Source: Clostridia bacterium
Lineage (GTDB): Bacteria; Bacillota; Clostridia; Christensenellales; Aristaeellaceae
Direction: 5' to 3'
Length of the DNA stretch: 64,000 nucleotides
NCBI GenBank assembly: GCA_017464305.1
Contig: JAFUDS010000017.1
Location: 23,130-87,129 of the forward strand
The notes beneath the pieces were generated by a model. The model had not been told where the DNA came from, did not search any database, and was given only the letters and a program-made list of their open reading frames with translations. This document shows positions 1-8,426 of the stretch, one piece after another. Each line of letters starts with the position of its first letter. Position 1 is the first letter of the stretch. Both the position numbers and the translations under genes were made by a program.

Positions 1-426
1 GTCATGGAGGCGGAAGCCCCTGCCCAGGACATCGTGATTCAGGCAGCGGCGCCGGCGGATTATCGTCCGGAGGAGGTTTCACCCCGGAAGATCAAGAAGC
101 AGAAGGGCGAGGAATTCCTGCTGCGGTTGGTGGAAACCCCGGACGTGGCCAAGGCCATCGGGGCAAAAAAGCGGGAAGGGCAGATCTTTGTAGGCTTTGC
201 AGCTGAGACAGATCATTTGATCGAGCACGCAGAAGCCAAGTTGGAGAAGAAGGGCCTGGACATGATCGTGGCTAACGATGTGACCCAGCCCGGAGCAGGC
301 TTCGGGGTGGATACCAACATCGCCACCCTGATTACCCGGGAAGGAAAAAGAGAATGCCCCCTGCAAACCAAGCGGGAGCTGGCGGAAGAGATTCTGGATC
401 AGGTGCTGAAGATGCAGAAACCATGA
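1..426 (+). CDS. coaBC: CoaBC C-terminal part (phosphopantothenate-cysteine ligase domain), truncated by window start
   Basis: The frame is open from the first base, so the 5' part lies outside the window and 141 residues are visible. They match the CoaB half of the bifunctional coenzyme A enzyme, which joins cysteine to 4'-phosphopantothenate using CTP and whose CoaC half then decarboxylates the product. Visible signatures are AAAPADYRP, the lysine-rich KIKK stretch, VGFAAET, a KLEKKGLDMIVAND block and the closing FGVDTN segment. The C-terminus ends normally at TGA. The DNA reads without a break, so this is an edge truncation and not a pseudogene. Confidence 0.9.
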   Translation, partial: VMEAEAPAQDIVIQAAAPADYRPEEVSPRKIKKQKGEEFLLRLVETPDVAKAIGAKKREGQIFVGFAAETDHLIEHAEAKLEKKGLDMIVANDVTQPGAGFGVDTNIATLITREGKRECPLQTKRELAEEILDQVLKMQKP

Positions 427-467
427 TGGGTTGCAGGAAGCGGATAAGCGTAGACACAAACTGCGTT

Positions 468-486
468 TATACTCAAATAGAGTATA
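468..486. repeat. 7-bp inverted repeat upstream of the Uma2-like gene
   Basis: The arms TATACTC and GAGTATA are separated by 5 bases (aaata), about 80 bases before the Uma2-like start. It could be an operator or a weak hairpin. There is no T-run to support a terminator, and nothing else stands out between 427 and 567. Confidence 0.35.
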
Positions 487-567
487 GTTCTAAAACGAGT
501 TGATGGATTTCAGCAGGCAAGAATAAGATTCGATGGGCCTTTGAAGGGGGAGAGGAGTCCATTCAAG

Positions 568-1155
568 ATGCAAGAGCATGAAGAATATATGAATGCTAAG
601 AACAAGTATTCCGCCTCTGATGTTGCCAAGATGCATGAGCACGCTGAACTGATTGATGGCTTTCTGGTGATCGAAGATCGAACTACCGTTACTCATAGTC
701 GGCTGGTTACGGCGGTGGCCGCGGCGCTGCGGGAATATATCGCAGCGAAAGGCGGGTCTTGCGAAGTGTTCACGGAAAATGTGGCTCTGTTCTGTAATGA
801 ACTGACAGACCATGAAAGGGATTTCTACCTTCCGGATGTGATGGCCGTTTGCGATCCCAATGGTGTGGATGATCGAGGCGTGCATGTCGCGCCCCGCTTT
901 GTGGCGGAGGTCACCTCAGAAAGCACCCGTCGGCATGATTATGGAGAGAAGATGCTGACATACCGAAACATCGGTGTGGAAGAATACTGGGTGATCGATC
1001 CTCAACGCAACTGTGTTACTACCTATCTGCTGTCCAAGCAATACGCGCCGGAAGTGTACCTGTATCCTGACGCTGTGACGTCCGAGGTATATCCTGAACT
1101 AAAAATAGATTTTCGGTCATTTTGGAAACAGGAAACGAAGAGCATGAGGTCATAA
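568..1155 (+). CDS. Uma2 family (DUF820) PD-(D/E)XK-like protein
   Basis: A 195-residue protein of the Uma2/DUF820 family, which has a restriction-endonuclease-like fold; its cellular role is not established. The usual order of family motifs is visible: an ELIDGF stretch near the N-terminus, THSRL, YLPDVMAVC (the PD of the fold), then RFVAEVTSEST and a KMLTYRNIGVEEYWVIDP block. ATG 568 is preferred because GGGAGAGGAG lies about ten bases upstream. An in-frame TTG at 541 would add nine residues without a ribosome site. It stands alone between coaBC and a tRNA. The fold is well supported; any enzymatic role is inference. Confidence 0.8.
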   Translation: MQEHEEYMNAKNKYSASDVAKMHEHAELIDGFLVIEDRTTVTHSRLVTAVAAALREYIAAKGGSCEVFTENVALFCNELTDHERDFYLPDVMAVCDPNGVDDRGVHVAPRFVAEVTSESTRRHDYGEKMLTYRNIGVEEYWVIDPQRNCVTTYLLSKQYAPEVYLYPDAVTSEVYPELKIDFRSFWKQETKSMRS

Positions 1156-1204
1156 AGCGGTTTCGTCAATCAAAAAGCCTTGGAAATCATGATTTCCAAG
1201 GCAG

Positions 1205-1287
1205 TGCGGATGGCGGGACTCGAACCCGCACGGCTGTTAGGCCAGGGGATTTTAAGTCCCCGGTGTCTGCCATTCCACCACATCCGC
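1205..1287 (-). tRNA. tRNA-Leu (anticodon TAA)
   Basis: The reverse strand folds as a class II tRNA of 83 nt. The acceptor stem is GCGGATG with CATCCGC, the anticodon stem is GGGGA with TCCCC around the loop CTTAAAA (anticodon TAA), there is a long variable arm, and a GGTTCGAGTCC T-arm. The CCA end is not encoded. Confidence 0.95.
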
Positions 1288-1422
1288 TCGACGAGGGTTA
1301 GTATATCACTTTGACAAACGATGCGCAAGGGCTCAATTTTTCGAGATTGCTTGGGTGTGCGGTTTGCCATGGGCCCATAGAGAAAAACTTTTGCCAGACA
1401 TAGGGAAAATTTTTCACCAGAC

Positions 1423-1451
1423 TGTACAAACGCGAAAAGGTATGTTATAAT
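1423..1451 (+). promoter_or_regulatory. Likely sigma-A promoter of the zinc-ribbon gene
   Basis: TGTACA (1423-1428) and TATAAT (1446-1451) are 17 bases apart. The -35 is weak. The long interval to the gene at 1595 implies a leader of about 135 nt, in which no recognised riboswitch or terminator is seen. The rest of the 1288-1594 gap holds nothing else I can assign. Confidence 0.5.
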
Positions 1452-1594
1452 TTAAACGTACCCCAGCACTGGTCCACTACTGGAAACGCTTCCCTCATGG
1501 TTGTTCACCCAACGCCATCGTATGGAAAGAGCTCAGTTCAAAGTCCAATGGCGCGGGTCGAATAACATTTTTAATCAGGGAGGATTTGATTACC

Positions 1595-1882
1595 ATGTAC
1601 GAGGACAAGACTCTGACCTGCCGTGACTGCGGCAACGAATTCGTTTTCTCTGCCAGCGAGCAGGCTTTCTTCGCGGAGAAGGGCTTCCAGAATGAGCCCA
1701 GCCGCTGCCCCGCTTGCCGCGCCGCCCGCCGCGCTCAGAACGGCGGCAATGGCCCCCGGCAGATGTTCGAAGTCATCTGCGATGGCTGCGGAAAGACCAC
1801 GCAGGTGCCCTTCCAGCCCCGGGGAGATCGGCCCGTGTACTGCCGTGAGTGCTTCGAAGCCCAGCGTCAGGATCGGTATTGA
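1595..1882 (+). CDS. Small double zinc-ribbon protein (zf-trcl plus CxxC-x17-CxxC)
   Basis: A 95-residue protein with two Cys4 modules. The first, residues about 1-50, has CRDCG and CPACR separated by the aromatic FVFSASEQAFFAEKGF stretch typical of the zf-trcl family. The second, about 60-90, has CDGCG and CRECF separated by 17 residues around VPFQPRGDRPVY, the C-x17-C family pattern. The ATG at 1595 follows GGGAGG. The gene is monocistronic between its own promoter and a terminator. The family is widespread in Firmicutes but its function is unknown; metal binding and a nucleic-acid or ribosome-associated role are inference. Confidence 0.85.
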   Translation: MYEDKTLTCRDCGNEFVFSASEQAFFAEKGFQNEPSRCPACRAARRAQNGGNGPRQMFEVICDGCGKTTQVPFQPRGDRPVYCRECFEAQRQDRY

Positions 1883-1900
1883 TTTCCGAAAAACAAGGAA

Positions 1901-1936
1901 AGAGGACGGCCAGATTTGGTCGCCCTCTTCTTTTTT
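1901..1936 (+). terminator. Rho-independent terminator
   Basis: AGAGGACGGCCA pairs with TGGTCGCCCTCT (two wobble or mismatch positions) around a GATT loop, followed by TTCTTTTTT. Confidence 0.8.
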
Positions 1937-2082
1937 ACCTTTCGTAACAAAGCGGAAATATTTCCACCAGATGATGCGGAGGGGAAGGGGGAAGGACCAC
2001 AAGAAAAGGGGAGAGAGCCATCGAATATTACGATTATTACGAAAAGTTAATACTTTTGACCACAATATGTAGTGTAATCGTA

Positions 2083-2111
2083 TTGACGATGACACCAATT
2101 CAGACTATCAT
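2083..2111 (+). promoter_or_regulatory. Sigma-A type promoter
   Basis: TTGACG (2083-2088), a 17-base spacer and TATCAT (2106-2111) lie about 40 bases before the ATG at 2149. Confidence 0.65.
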
Positions 2112-2148
2112 ATTGGTTGGATTTTTCGAGAGAGGGGGCGAAAGGCTG

Positions 2149-2682
2149 ATGATTGCCAGATATGGCTACAAGCCTATTTTTCAGTACAAGTTTCGCCCCT
2201 TTGGCCAGAATGGGGATCTGCCGGCGGACGGGGGGTTCACCGTGCTCTTCTACGAAAATGGCATTCTCTCTTTCTCTACCTACGACAGCCATGGCCTTTT
2301 CATGGATGAGCTGTGCTTCACGCTACCTGGCCGGGTGATGCAGTGCTTCTACGGTCTGTTGCGGAATGCGTCCTCCTGGCTGCCTTCCACGCCAAACCAT
2401 CTGCAGGGGCAGGAGGAAAGCCTGTATGGATCCTCCTTTGCCTTCGACGGGTATGATCCGATCCGTGTTTTCGGGATGAATAGCCTGCTGTGCGAGCCCT
2501 GTGGCAGCGCGGGTGGCTTCTTCGCGCGGCATCTCTATGTGCTGTTCGAGGATGTGAGCAATCTTTTTGCCGAATACGGCATCAACATGACGCTGGATGG
2601 CTTTTCCTGGAGCAACGATCGCATCCATCCCTTCCGGAAAAATCAGATGTACGCCTCTGCGCCGCAGCAGGGCGTGGTATAA
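2149..2682 (+). CDS. Hypothetical protein, 177 aa
   Basis: I do not recognise this family. ATG 2149 is preferred over the longer reading because AGAGGGGGCG precedes it and a promoter ends at 2111, inside the longer frame. The protein is soluble in appearance, with no signal peptide or membrane helix, rich in Phe, Tyr and Gly, and ends in a polar tail. It has its own promoter and a terminator at 2695, so it is a single-gene unit between the zinc-ribbon gene and phosphoglucomutase. Codon use matches the neighbours, which argues for a real gene. Confidence 0.7.
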   Translation: MIARYGYKPIFQYKFRPFGQNGDLPADGGFTVLFYENGILSFSTYDSHGLFMDELCFTLPGRVMQCFYGLLRNASSWLPSTPNHLQGQEESLYGSSFAFDGYDPIRVFGMNSLLCEPCGSAGGFFARHLYVLFEDVSNLFAEYGINMTLDGFSWSNDRIHPFRKNQMYASAPQQGVV

Positions 2683-2694
2683 AAACAATTTATT

Positions 2695-2714
2695 CGCACG
2701 AAAGTGCGTTTTTT
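2695..2714 (+). terminator. Rho-independent terminator
   Basis: CGCAC and GTGCG form a stem with a GAAA tetraloop, followed by six T. Confidence 0.85.
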
Positions 2715-2790
2715 CTTTCCCTCGGATAGCGGGGGCCTTGGGTTTGGGAATCCACTTACTTCAATAAATATCATCATTCGGAGGTGCATC

Positions 2791-4455
2791 ATGAGCAGCA
2801 GTATTCAAGCCCAATATGAAGCGTGGCTGGCGTGTCCGGCCATGTCCCAGGAGCTGTTGGAAGACCTGAAGGGAATGGACGAGGCAGCGAAGAACGATAG
2901 CTTTTATCGGGAATTAGCCTTCGGTACCGGCGGCCTTCGGGGCGTTCTGGGGGCGGGGACCAATCGCATGAATTTCTTCACCGTGGCCCGGGCTACTCGG
3001 GGGCTGGGGACCTATCTGAAGGAAAGCTATGAGCATCCCTCCGTGGCGCTGAGCTGCGACAGCCGGATCCATTCTCGGGATTTTGTGGAGCTGACGGCGG
3101 CCACATTGGCGGAGATGGGCATTCGGGTATTCCTTTATCCCAAGCTGCAGCCCACCCCCATGCTCTCCTTCGCCGTTCGGCACCTGGGATGCTCCGCGGG
3201 CGTCATGGTGACGGCGAGCCACAATCCAGCGAAATTCAACGGATACAAGGTATATGGCGATGACGGCTGCCAGATTACGCTGGAGGCGGCGGACCGGATT
3301 ACCGGGTATATCCAGCAACAGCCCATGCTGGCGGACAAACTGCCGGAGCTGGCGCCCTGGCTGGAAAAGGGAGTTGTCACCTATATTACGGAAGAGACCA
3401 TCGAAGCCTATTATCAGCAGATTCTGACGCTGCAGGTAAAGCCTAGCAAGACGCCGCTCCACGTGGTTTATTCCCCGCTGAACGGGGCGGGAAATGTGCC
3501 CGTGCGTGAGATTATGCGTCGGATGGGGAATATCCAGGTGGACGTGGTGGCGGAGCAGGAAAACCCGGATGGACATTTCCCCACCTGTCCCTATCCAAAC
3601 CCTGAGATTCGGGAAGCCATGAACCTGGCGATTCAAAAATGTGTGGAAACGGGGGCGGATTTCTGCTTCGCCACCGATCCGGACTCGGACCGGATGGGCG
3701 CGGGCGTCCGGGTTGGCAACGACGTTACCTTGATCAGCGGCAACGAAATGGGCGTGCTGATGCTGGATTATCTGAGCCGGAACAAGGCGCAGAAGAACGA
3801 TTTGCCGCCGGTGGCGGTCAAGACGATCGTCAGCACGAACATGGCGGACGCTCTGTGTGAAAAGCGGGGAATCGAGCTCAAGAGCGTGCTGACAGGGTTT
3901 AAATTCATCTGTGAACAGATCCATTTCCTGGACGAGAAGGGCCAGACGGATCGATTCCTGTTTGGCTTTGAAGAAAGCTATGGGTACCTTTCCGGCACCT
4001 TTGTGCGGGATAAGGACGCTGTGAATGCGGCGCTGCTGCTGTGCGAAATGGCGGCGAATTTGAAGGCGGAAGGAAAGACCCTCTTGGACCGGCTGCAGGA
4101 GCTGCGGGAGGAATTCGGATACTTTGCGCAGAAGACCCTGACCTTCCAATACGAGGGCCAGGATGGCGCCAACCGGATGCAGCAGATTATGGCGGAGCTG
4201 CGCAAGCCGCTGGCGGAATTTGCGGATCCCGCGGTGCAGACGGCCCGGCGGGTGGATTACCTGATGGACGAAACCGGGCTGCCCAAGAGCGATGTGATTG
4301 AATTCAACCTGGAAAACGGGCAGAAATTCATCGTTCGCCCCTCCGGAACGGAGCCGAAGCTAAAGGCGTACCTCTTCAGCCGGGGGAAGGATCAGGAGGC
4401 TGCGGGCGTAGCCCTGGCGGAGCTGGAGCCCCAGGTGGCAAAGCTGTGCCAATAA
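2791..4455 (+). CDS. pgcA: Alpha-phosphoglucomutase / phosphomannomutase
   Basis: A 554-residue alpha-D-phosphohexomutase that interconverts glucose-1-phosphate and glucose-6-phosphate, feeding UDP-glucose, envelope sugars and glycolysis. The N-terminal FGTGGLRG, the active serine loop TASHNP at about residue 141, the metal loop DPDSDRMG at about 295, the sugar loop GFEESYGYL, and the C-terminal phosphate loop RPSGTEPKLK are all present and in order. The length is usual for the PgcA subgroup. The ATG at 2791 follows GGAGG by seven bases. It is preceded and followed by terminators, so it is probably transcribed alone. Mannose-type activity cannot be excluded. Confidence 0.93.
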   Translation: MSSSIQAQYEAWLACPAMSQELLEDLKGMDEAAKNDSFYRELAFGTGGLRGVLGAGTNRMNFFTVARATRGLGTYLKESYEHPSVALSCDSRIHSRDFVELTAATLAEMGIRVFLYPKLQPTPMLSFAVRHLGCSAGVMVTASHNPAKFNGYKVYGDDGCQITLEAADRITGYIQQQPMLADKLPELAPWLEKGVVTYITEETIEAYYQQILTLQVKPSKTPLHVVYSPLNGAGNVPVREIMRRMGNIQVDVVAEQENPDGHFPTCPYPNPEIREAMNLAIQKCVETGADFCFATDPDSDRMGAGVRVGNDVTLISGNEMGVLMLDYLSRNKAQKNDLPPVAVKTIVSTNMADALCEKRGIELKSVLTGFKFICEQIHFLDEKGQTDRFLFGFEESYGYLSGTFVRDKDAVNAALLLCEMAANLKAEGKTLLDRLQELREEFGYFAQKTLTFQYEGQDGANRMQQIMAELRKPLAEFADPAVQTARRVDYLMDETGLPKSDVIEFNLENGQKFIVRPSGTEPKLKAYLFSRGKDQEAAGVALAELEPQVAKLCQ

Positions 4456-4522
4456 GGAAGGTGCGATTTCGCCTTCCTGGGCGAATGACGCATCACACGG
4501 AAAACAAGAATAGCCCAAAGGG

Positions 4523-4554
4523 GATGGCGTAGAATGAGGCGCCATCTTCTTTTT
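4523..4554 (+). terminator. Rho-independent terminator
   Basis: GATGGCG pairs with CGCCATC around a 10-base loop, followed by TTCTTTTT. A second, imperfect AGGAAGG hairpin lies just after the pgcA stop (about 4455-4480) without a T-run. Confidence 0.75.
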
Positions 4555-4628
4555 GGCTTGCGTGGGGAGGGCTTCTGTTGTAAAATAGCGGGTGTTATAT
4601 TTCATTTTTCATGGAAGGAATGGAAGCA

Positions 4629-5120
4629 ATGACGAAACTGGAATCTTGCTTGCTGGATTTGCTGAAGGAGGATTGCCGGCTGCCTCTGGAAAAGCTGGCG
4701 ATAATGTCCGGGACCTCGCTGGAAGAGGTGGCGGCGACGATTGAAAACCTGGAAAAACGGCGGGTCATTTTACGCTACGCTCCGGTGATCAACTGGGATT
4801 TGACCGACCGGGAGCGGGTCGAGGCTATGATCGAGGTCAAGGTGACCCCCCAGCGGGATATGGGCTTTGACGCCGTGGCGGCGCGGATTTACCGCTTCGA
4901 CGAAGTGAAGAGCGTCTACCTGATGAGCGGCGCCTATGATCTGCTGGTGCTGGTAGAGGCGCGGACCCTGCGGGAGCTGGCCTCCTTCGTCTCTGCCAAG
5001 CTGAGCACCCTGGAGCTGGTGACGGGGACGGCAACCAGCTTCGTGCTGAAGAGATACAAGGAAGAAGGGGTTATCTTCGAAGGGGAAGAATCTGATCACA
5101 GGCTGGTGGTCAGCCCATGA
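4629..5120 (+). CDS. Lrp/AsnC family transcriptional regulator
   Basis: A 163-residue Lrp-type regulator. The N-terminal 55 residues form the winged helix-turn-helix (LLKEDCRLPLEKLA, then TSLEEVAATIENLEKRRVI), and the remainder is a RAM/AsnC ligand-binding domain with YLMSGAYDLLVLVEA. Three in-frame ATGs lie close together (4611, 4620, 4629); 4629 is preferred because AAGGAA lies at a usable distance. Its stop overlaps the start of the aminotransferase in an ATGA junction, so the two are translationally coupled. An amino acid or its transaminated product is the likely effector, which is inference from this pairing. Confidence 0.9.
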   Translation: MTKLESCLLDLLKEDCRLPLEKLAIMSGTSLEEVAATIENLEKRRVILRYAPVINWDLTDRERVEAMIEVKVTPQRDMGFDAVAARIYRFDEVKSVYLMSGAYDLLVLVEARTLRELASFVSAKLSTLELVTGTATSFVLKRYKEEGVIFEGEESDHRLVVSP

Positions 5121-6304
5121 CATATGATCGCTTCTTAAACCCGGAGGTTGTGGCGGTGCCGCCCAGCGGCATTCGGCGCTTTTTCGACCTGGCCTCCACC
5201 ATGAAGGATACCATCTCCCTGGGGGTAGGCGAGCCGGATTTTAAAACCCCCTATCACATCCGGAATATGGCCATCAATTCCCTGATCGATGGCGAAACCC
5301 AATACACGCCGAACCGGGGGCTGCTTTCCCTGCGGAAGGAGATTAACCGATACCTCTCCGGGCGGTTCCAATTGGAATATGACCCAGAGACGGAGATCCT
5401 GGTGACGGTCGGCGCCAGCGAAGCCATTGACCTGGCGCTGCGGGCCATGGTTCGGCCGGGAGATGAGGTGCTGGTGCCGGAACCCAGCTACGTTTCCTAT
5501 TCCCCCAGCGTCATCTTCGCGGGAGGGACGCCGGTGGGCGTGGTGACCCGGGAAGAGGATGACTTCCGGCTGAAGCCGGAATACCTGGAAGCCGCCATCA
5601 CGAAGAAAACAAGGCTGCTGATTTTGCCCTATCCCAATAATCCCACTGGGGGCATTATGGAGCAGGCGGATCTGGCGGCGATTGCGCCCATCATCGAGAA
5701 GCACGATCTGATGGTCATTTCGGACGAGATTTACGCAGAGCTGATCTACGATGGAAAACAGCATACTTCCTTTGCTATCCAGGCGGGAATGATGCCGCGG
5801 ACCATTACGATCAACGGGTTTTCCAAGGCCTTCGCCATGACTGGATGGCGGGTGGGCTATGCCTGCGGGCCGAAGGAAATCATCAACGTAATGAACAAAA
5901 TCCACCAATACGGCATTATGTGCGCACCGCGCATGGGGCAGGTGGCGGCGGAGGAAGCATTGCGGCTGGGAAGAGAAAATGGATATGAGGATGTGCTCAC
6001 CATGCGGGAGAGCTATGACCGGCGGCGCCGGCTGATGGTAGACAGCTTCCGCAGCATGGGGCTCCACTGCTTCGAGCCCTATGGCGCCTTTTATGTTTTC
6101 CCCTCCATTCGCTCCACGGGGCTGACCAGCGAGGAATTCTGCGCCAAGCTGCTGCGGGAAAAGAGCATCGCGGCTGTACCCGGGAATGCCTTTGGCCCCT
6201 GCGGGGAGGGGAATATCCGCTGCTGCTATGCCACGGCGCTGGACAAGCTCAACATCGCGCTGGACAGAATTGCGGAATTCGTACAGGAAGTGAAAGGAAA
6301 CTGA
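5117..6304 (+). CDS. PLP-dependent class I/II aminotransferase
   Basis: A 395-residue fold-type I aminotransferase. Visible are the SLGVGEPDF N-terminal motif, YPNNPTGG (substrate and PLP contacts), SDEIYAELIYDG, and NGFSKAFAMTGWRVGYA with the Schiff-base lysine near residue 236. GNIRCCYA contains the arginine that binds the substrate carboxylate. It resembles the PatA/aspartate-type aromatic aminotransferases; the exact amino acid cannot be told. It shares an ATGA overlap with the Lrp regulator upstream, a common arrangement in Clostridia. capA follows after two bases, so the three may form one operon. Confidence 0.92.
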   Translation: MTYDRFLNPEVVAVPPSGIRRFFDLASTMKDTISLGVGEPDFKTPYHIRNMAINSLIDGETQYTPNRGLLSLRKEINRYLSGRFQLEYDPETEILVTVGASEAIDLALRAMVRPGDEVLVPEPSYVSYSPSVIFAGGTPVGVVTREEDDFRLKPEYLEAAITKKTRLLILPYPNNPTGGIMEQADLAAIAPIIEKHDLMVISDEIYAELIYDGKQHTSFAIQAGMMPRTITINGFSKAFAMTGWRVGYACGPKEIINVMNKIHQYGIMCAPRMGQVAAEEALRLGRENGYEDVLTMRESYDRRRRLMVDSFRSMGLHCFEPYGAFYVFPSIRSTGLTSEEFCAKLLREKSIAAVPGNAFGPCGEGNIRCCYATALDKLNIALDRIAEFVQEVKGN

Positions 6305-6306
6305 GC

Positions 6307-7419
6307 ATGAAAAAATGGTTATCCCTGCTGCTGGCGGCGGGTCTGCTGATGATAAGTGCTTCCGGTGTGGCGGAATACGCGGATGAGGACGATGAGGATC
6401 TGCTGATTGAGGACATCATCGAAGAAGTGGTCACGGAGAAGAAGGAGATTTTGGACACGGACGGCAGCTCCATTATTACCATTACCTGCACGGGGGATTT
6501 TACCATCGGCGGGGATTCCCGGAAGAAGAAGAACATCTTTGAGGACGAATTGAAGGAGCAGGGCGGGGATATCAATTTCACGATGCAGAATATGCGGGAA
6601 TATTTCCTGGAGGACGACATGACCCTGGTTAATTTCGAGGGGACATTGACGGAATCCACTTATGTGCCCGCGAATAAAAGAGAAAACCAATTCCTTTTCA
6701 GCGCGCCGCCGGCTTATGTATCCATGCTGTCGGACAACGGCATTGAAGCCGTTTCCCTGGAAAACAACCACATCATGGATCATGGGCAAGAGGTATACGA
6801 GGAAACCCAGCAGACCCTGGAGGAGGCGGGCATCGTATGGTCCAACTCCGAGCATATGGGCATCTTCGAGGTGAAGGGGATTCAGATTGCCATGCTGAGT
6901 TACCTGTGCATCGACCGGTACGATCAGCTATGGGATAAGGTGCCGGCGGATATCGCGGAAGCCAAGGAGAGATATCCCCTGGTGATCGTTTCCTTCCACT
7001 GGGGCAATGAGCTGGATTATTCGCCCACGAACAATCAAATTCGCATGGGTCGGCTGGCGGTGGATGCGGGGGCGGACCTGGTGATTGGCCACCATTCCCA
7101 CCGCATGAATCCCATCGAGGAATACAACGGCGTGTATATCTGCTACAGCCTGGGAAACTTCTGCTTCTCAGGCAATTCCAAGCCTTCGGACATGAGCTCT
7201 TTCGTTTTCCAGATTCGTTTCCGGGTAAAGGACGGAGTATGCACCTCCCGAGGATTCCGGATTATTCCGATTCGAATTTCCTCCCGGAGCAATCGAAATG
7301 ACTTTATCCCCACGCCCTACACCACCGGGTCGAACATCGACTCCGTGCTGACCGTGCTGCAGAACAACGGGCGAAAGCTGGAATACGCGATAAAGGATTA
7401 TCCCCTGGATTGGAAATAA
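6307..7419 (+). CDS. CapA family (PGA_cap) secreted metallophosphatase-like protein
   Basis: A 370-residue exported protein with a signal peptide (MKKWLSLLLAAGLLMISASG), then a very acidic linker (DEDDEDLLIEDIIEEVV), then the CapA domain. Family motifs are FTGD-like TCTGDFTIGGD, VNFEGTLT, LENNHIMDHG, VSFHWGNE and GADLVIGHHSHR, which supply the Asp, Asn and His ligands of a calcineurin-like two-metal site. CapA proteins take part in poly-gamma-glutamate or other envelope polymer production. No capB or capC genes are adjacent, so its polymer is unknown. The start follows AAAGGAAA, two bases after the aminotransferase. Confidence 0.88.
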   Translation: MKKWLSLLLAAGLLMISASGVAEYADEDDEDLLIEDIIEEVVTEKKEILDTDGSSIITITCTGDFTIGGDSRKKKNIFEDELKEQGGDINFTMQNMREYFLEDDMTLVNFEGTLTESTYVPANKRENQFLFSAPPAYVSMLSDNGIEAVSLENNHIMDHGQEVYEETQQTLEEAGIVWSNSEHMGIFEVKGIQIAMLSYLCIDRYDQLWDKVPADIAEAKERYPLVIVSFHWGNELDYSPTNNQIRMGRLAVDAGADLVIGHHSHRMNPIEEYNGVYICYSLGNFCFSGNSKPSDMSSFVFQIRFRVKDGVCTSRGFRIIPIRISSRSNRNDFIPTPYTTGSNIDSVLTVLQNNGRKLEYAIKDYPLDWK

Positions 7420-7508
7420 ATATAAGTATCTGCGGGGGGGGAGAAAAGCATCCCTTCGCAGGACAAATCATTTGCAATAAAGAAGCATTGGATGGAGGAA
7501 AAAGAAAA

Positions 7509-8426
7509 ATGAGCAATCCCTTTCTGGATATTTACCCGGAGGTAGCGGAAGCCCTACAGGCGGGGAAACCGGTGGTGGCCCTGGAATCTACCATCATCAG
7601 CCATGGCATGCCTTATCCGCAGAACGTGGAAACGGCGCTGAATGTAGAGAAAATCATCCGGGAAAGCGGCGCGGTGCCGGCGACAATCGCCATCATTGGC
7701 GGGCGGCTCAAGGCGGGGCTGAGCCCGGAGGAAATTGAATATTTTGGCAAAAAGGGCCGGGAGATTGCCAAGGTCAGCCGGCGGGATATCGCAGCCATCT
7801 GCGCCCGGGGCGAGGATGGCGCCACCACGGTGACCACGACGATGATGATCGCCCACATGGCGGGCATCCAGTTCTTCGCCACCGGCGGCATTGGCGGCGT
7901 GCATCGCGGCGCGGAGAAGACCATGGATATCTCCGCGGACCTGGAGGAGCTGGGCAACACGCCAGTGACGGTGGTCTGCGCGGGAGCGAAGGCGATTTTG
8001 GACCTGGGGTTGACACTGGAATATCTGGAGACCCGGGGCGTGCCCGTCATCGGCTTTGGCACAGAAGAGCTGCCTGCCTTCTATTCCCGGCACTCCGGGC
8101 TGAAGGTGGACTATCGCATGGACAGCGCGAAGGAGATCGCTGCCGCATTCCATGCCCAGCAGGCTATGGGATTGAAGGGCGGCATGCTGGTGACCAATCC
8201 TATTCCGGAGGAATACGCCATGGACGACGCGGTGATCAATCAGGCGATTGATCAGGCCGTGGCGGAATCTGTAGAACAAGGGATCAAGGGAAAGGAGATT
8301 ACCCCCTTCCTGCTGGCACGGGTGGCGGAATTGACGGGAGGCGACAGCCTGGATTCCAACATCCAATTGGTTTACAACAATGCCAGACTGGCCAGCGAGA
8401 TCGCGAAAGAATATGCAAAAATCTAA
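7509..8426 (+). CDS. psuG: Pseudouridine-5'-phosphate glycosidase
   Basis: A 305-residue PsuG. It splits pseudouridine 5'-phosphate into uracil and ribose 5-phosphate, a salvage step after RNA turnover. Family motifs run through the protein: VVALESTIISHGMPYPQN near residues 22-40, the GRLKAGLS loop, ARGEDGATTVTTTM, ATGGIGGVHRGAEKTMDIS, the VCAGAKAILDLG stretch, and LLTNP-like LVTNPIPEEYAM. Its ATG follows TGGAGGAAAAAG; about 90 bases separate it from capA. No psuK kinase is next to it. The last 14 bases overlap queH, placing two modified-nucleoside genes in one transcript. Confidence 0.94.
   Translation: MSNPFLDIYPEVAEALQAGKPVVALESTIISHGMPYPQNVETALNVEKIIRESGAVPATIAIIGGRLKAGLSPEEIEYFGKKGREIAKVSRRDIAAICARGEDGATTVTTTMMIAHMAGIQFFATGGIGGVHRGAEKTMDISADLEELGNTPVTVVCAGAKAILDLGLTLEYLETRGVPVIGFGTEELPAFYSRHSGLKVDYRMDSAKEIAAAFHAQQAMGLKGGMLVTNPIPEEYAMDDAVINQAIDQAVAESVEQGIKGKEITPFLLARVAELTGGDSLDSNIQLVYNNARLASEIAKEYAKI

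Noticed and set aside
2914-4149. 411-codon open frame opposite phosphoglucomutase
   Set aside because: Antisense shadow of a clear gene; no family features.
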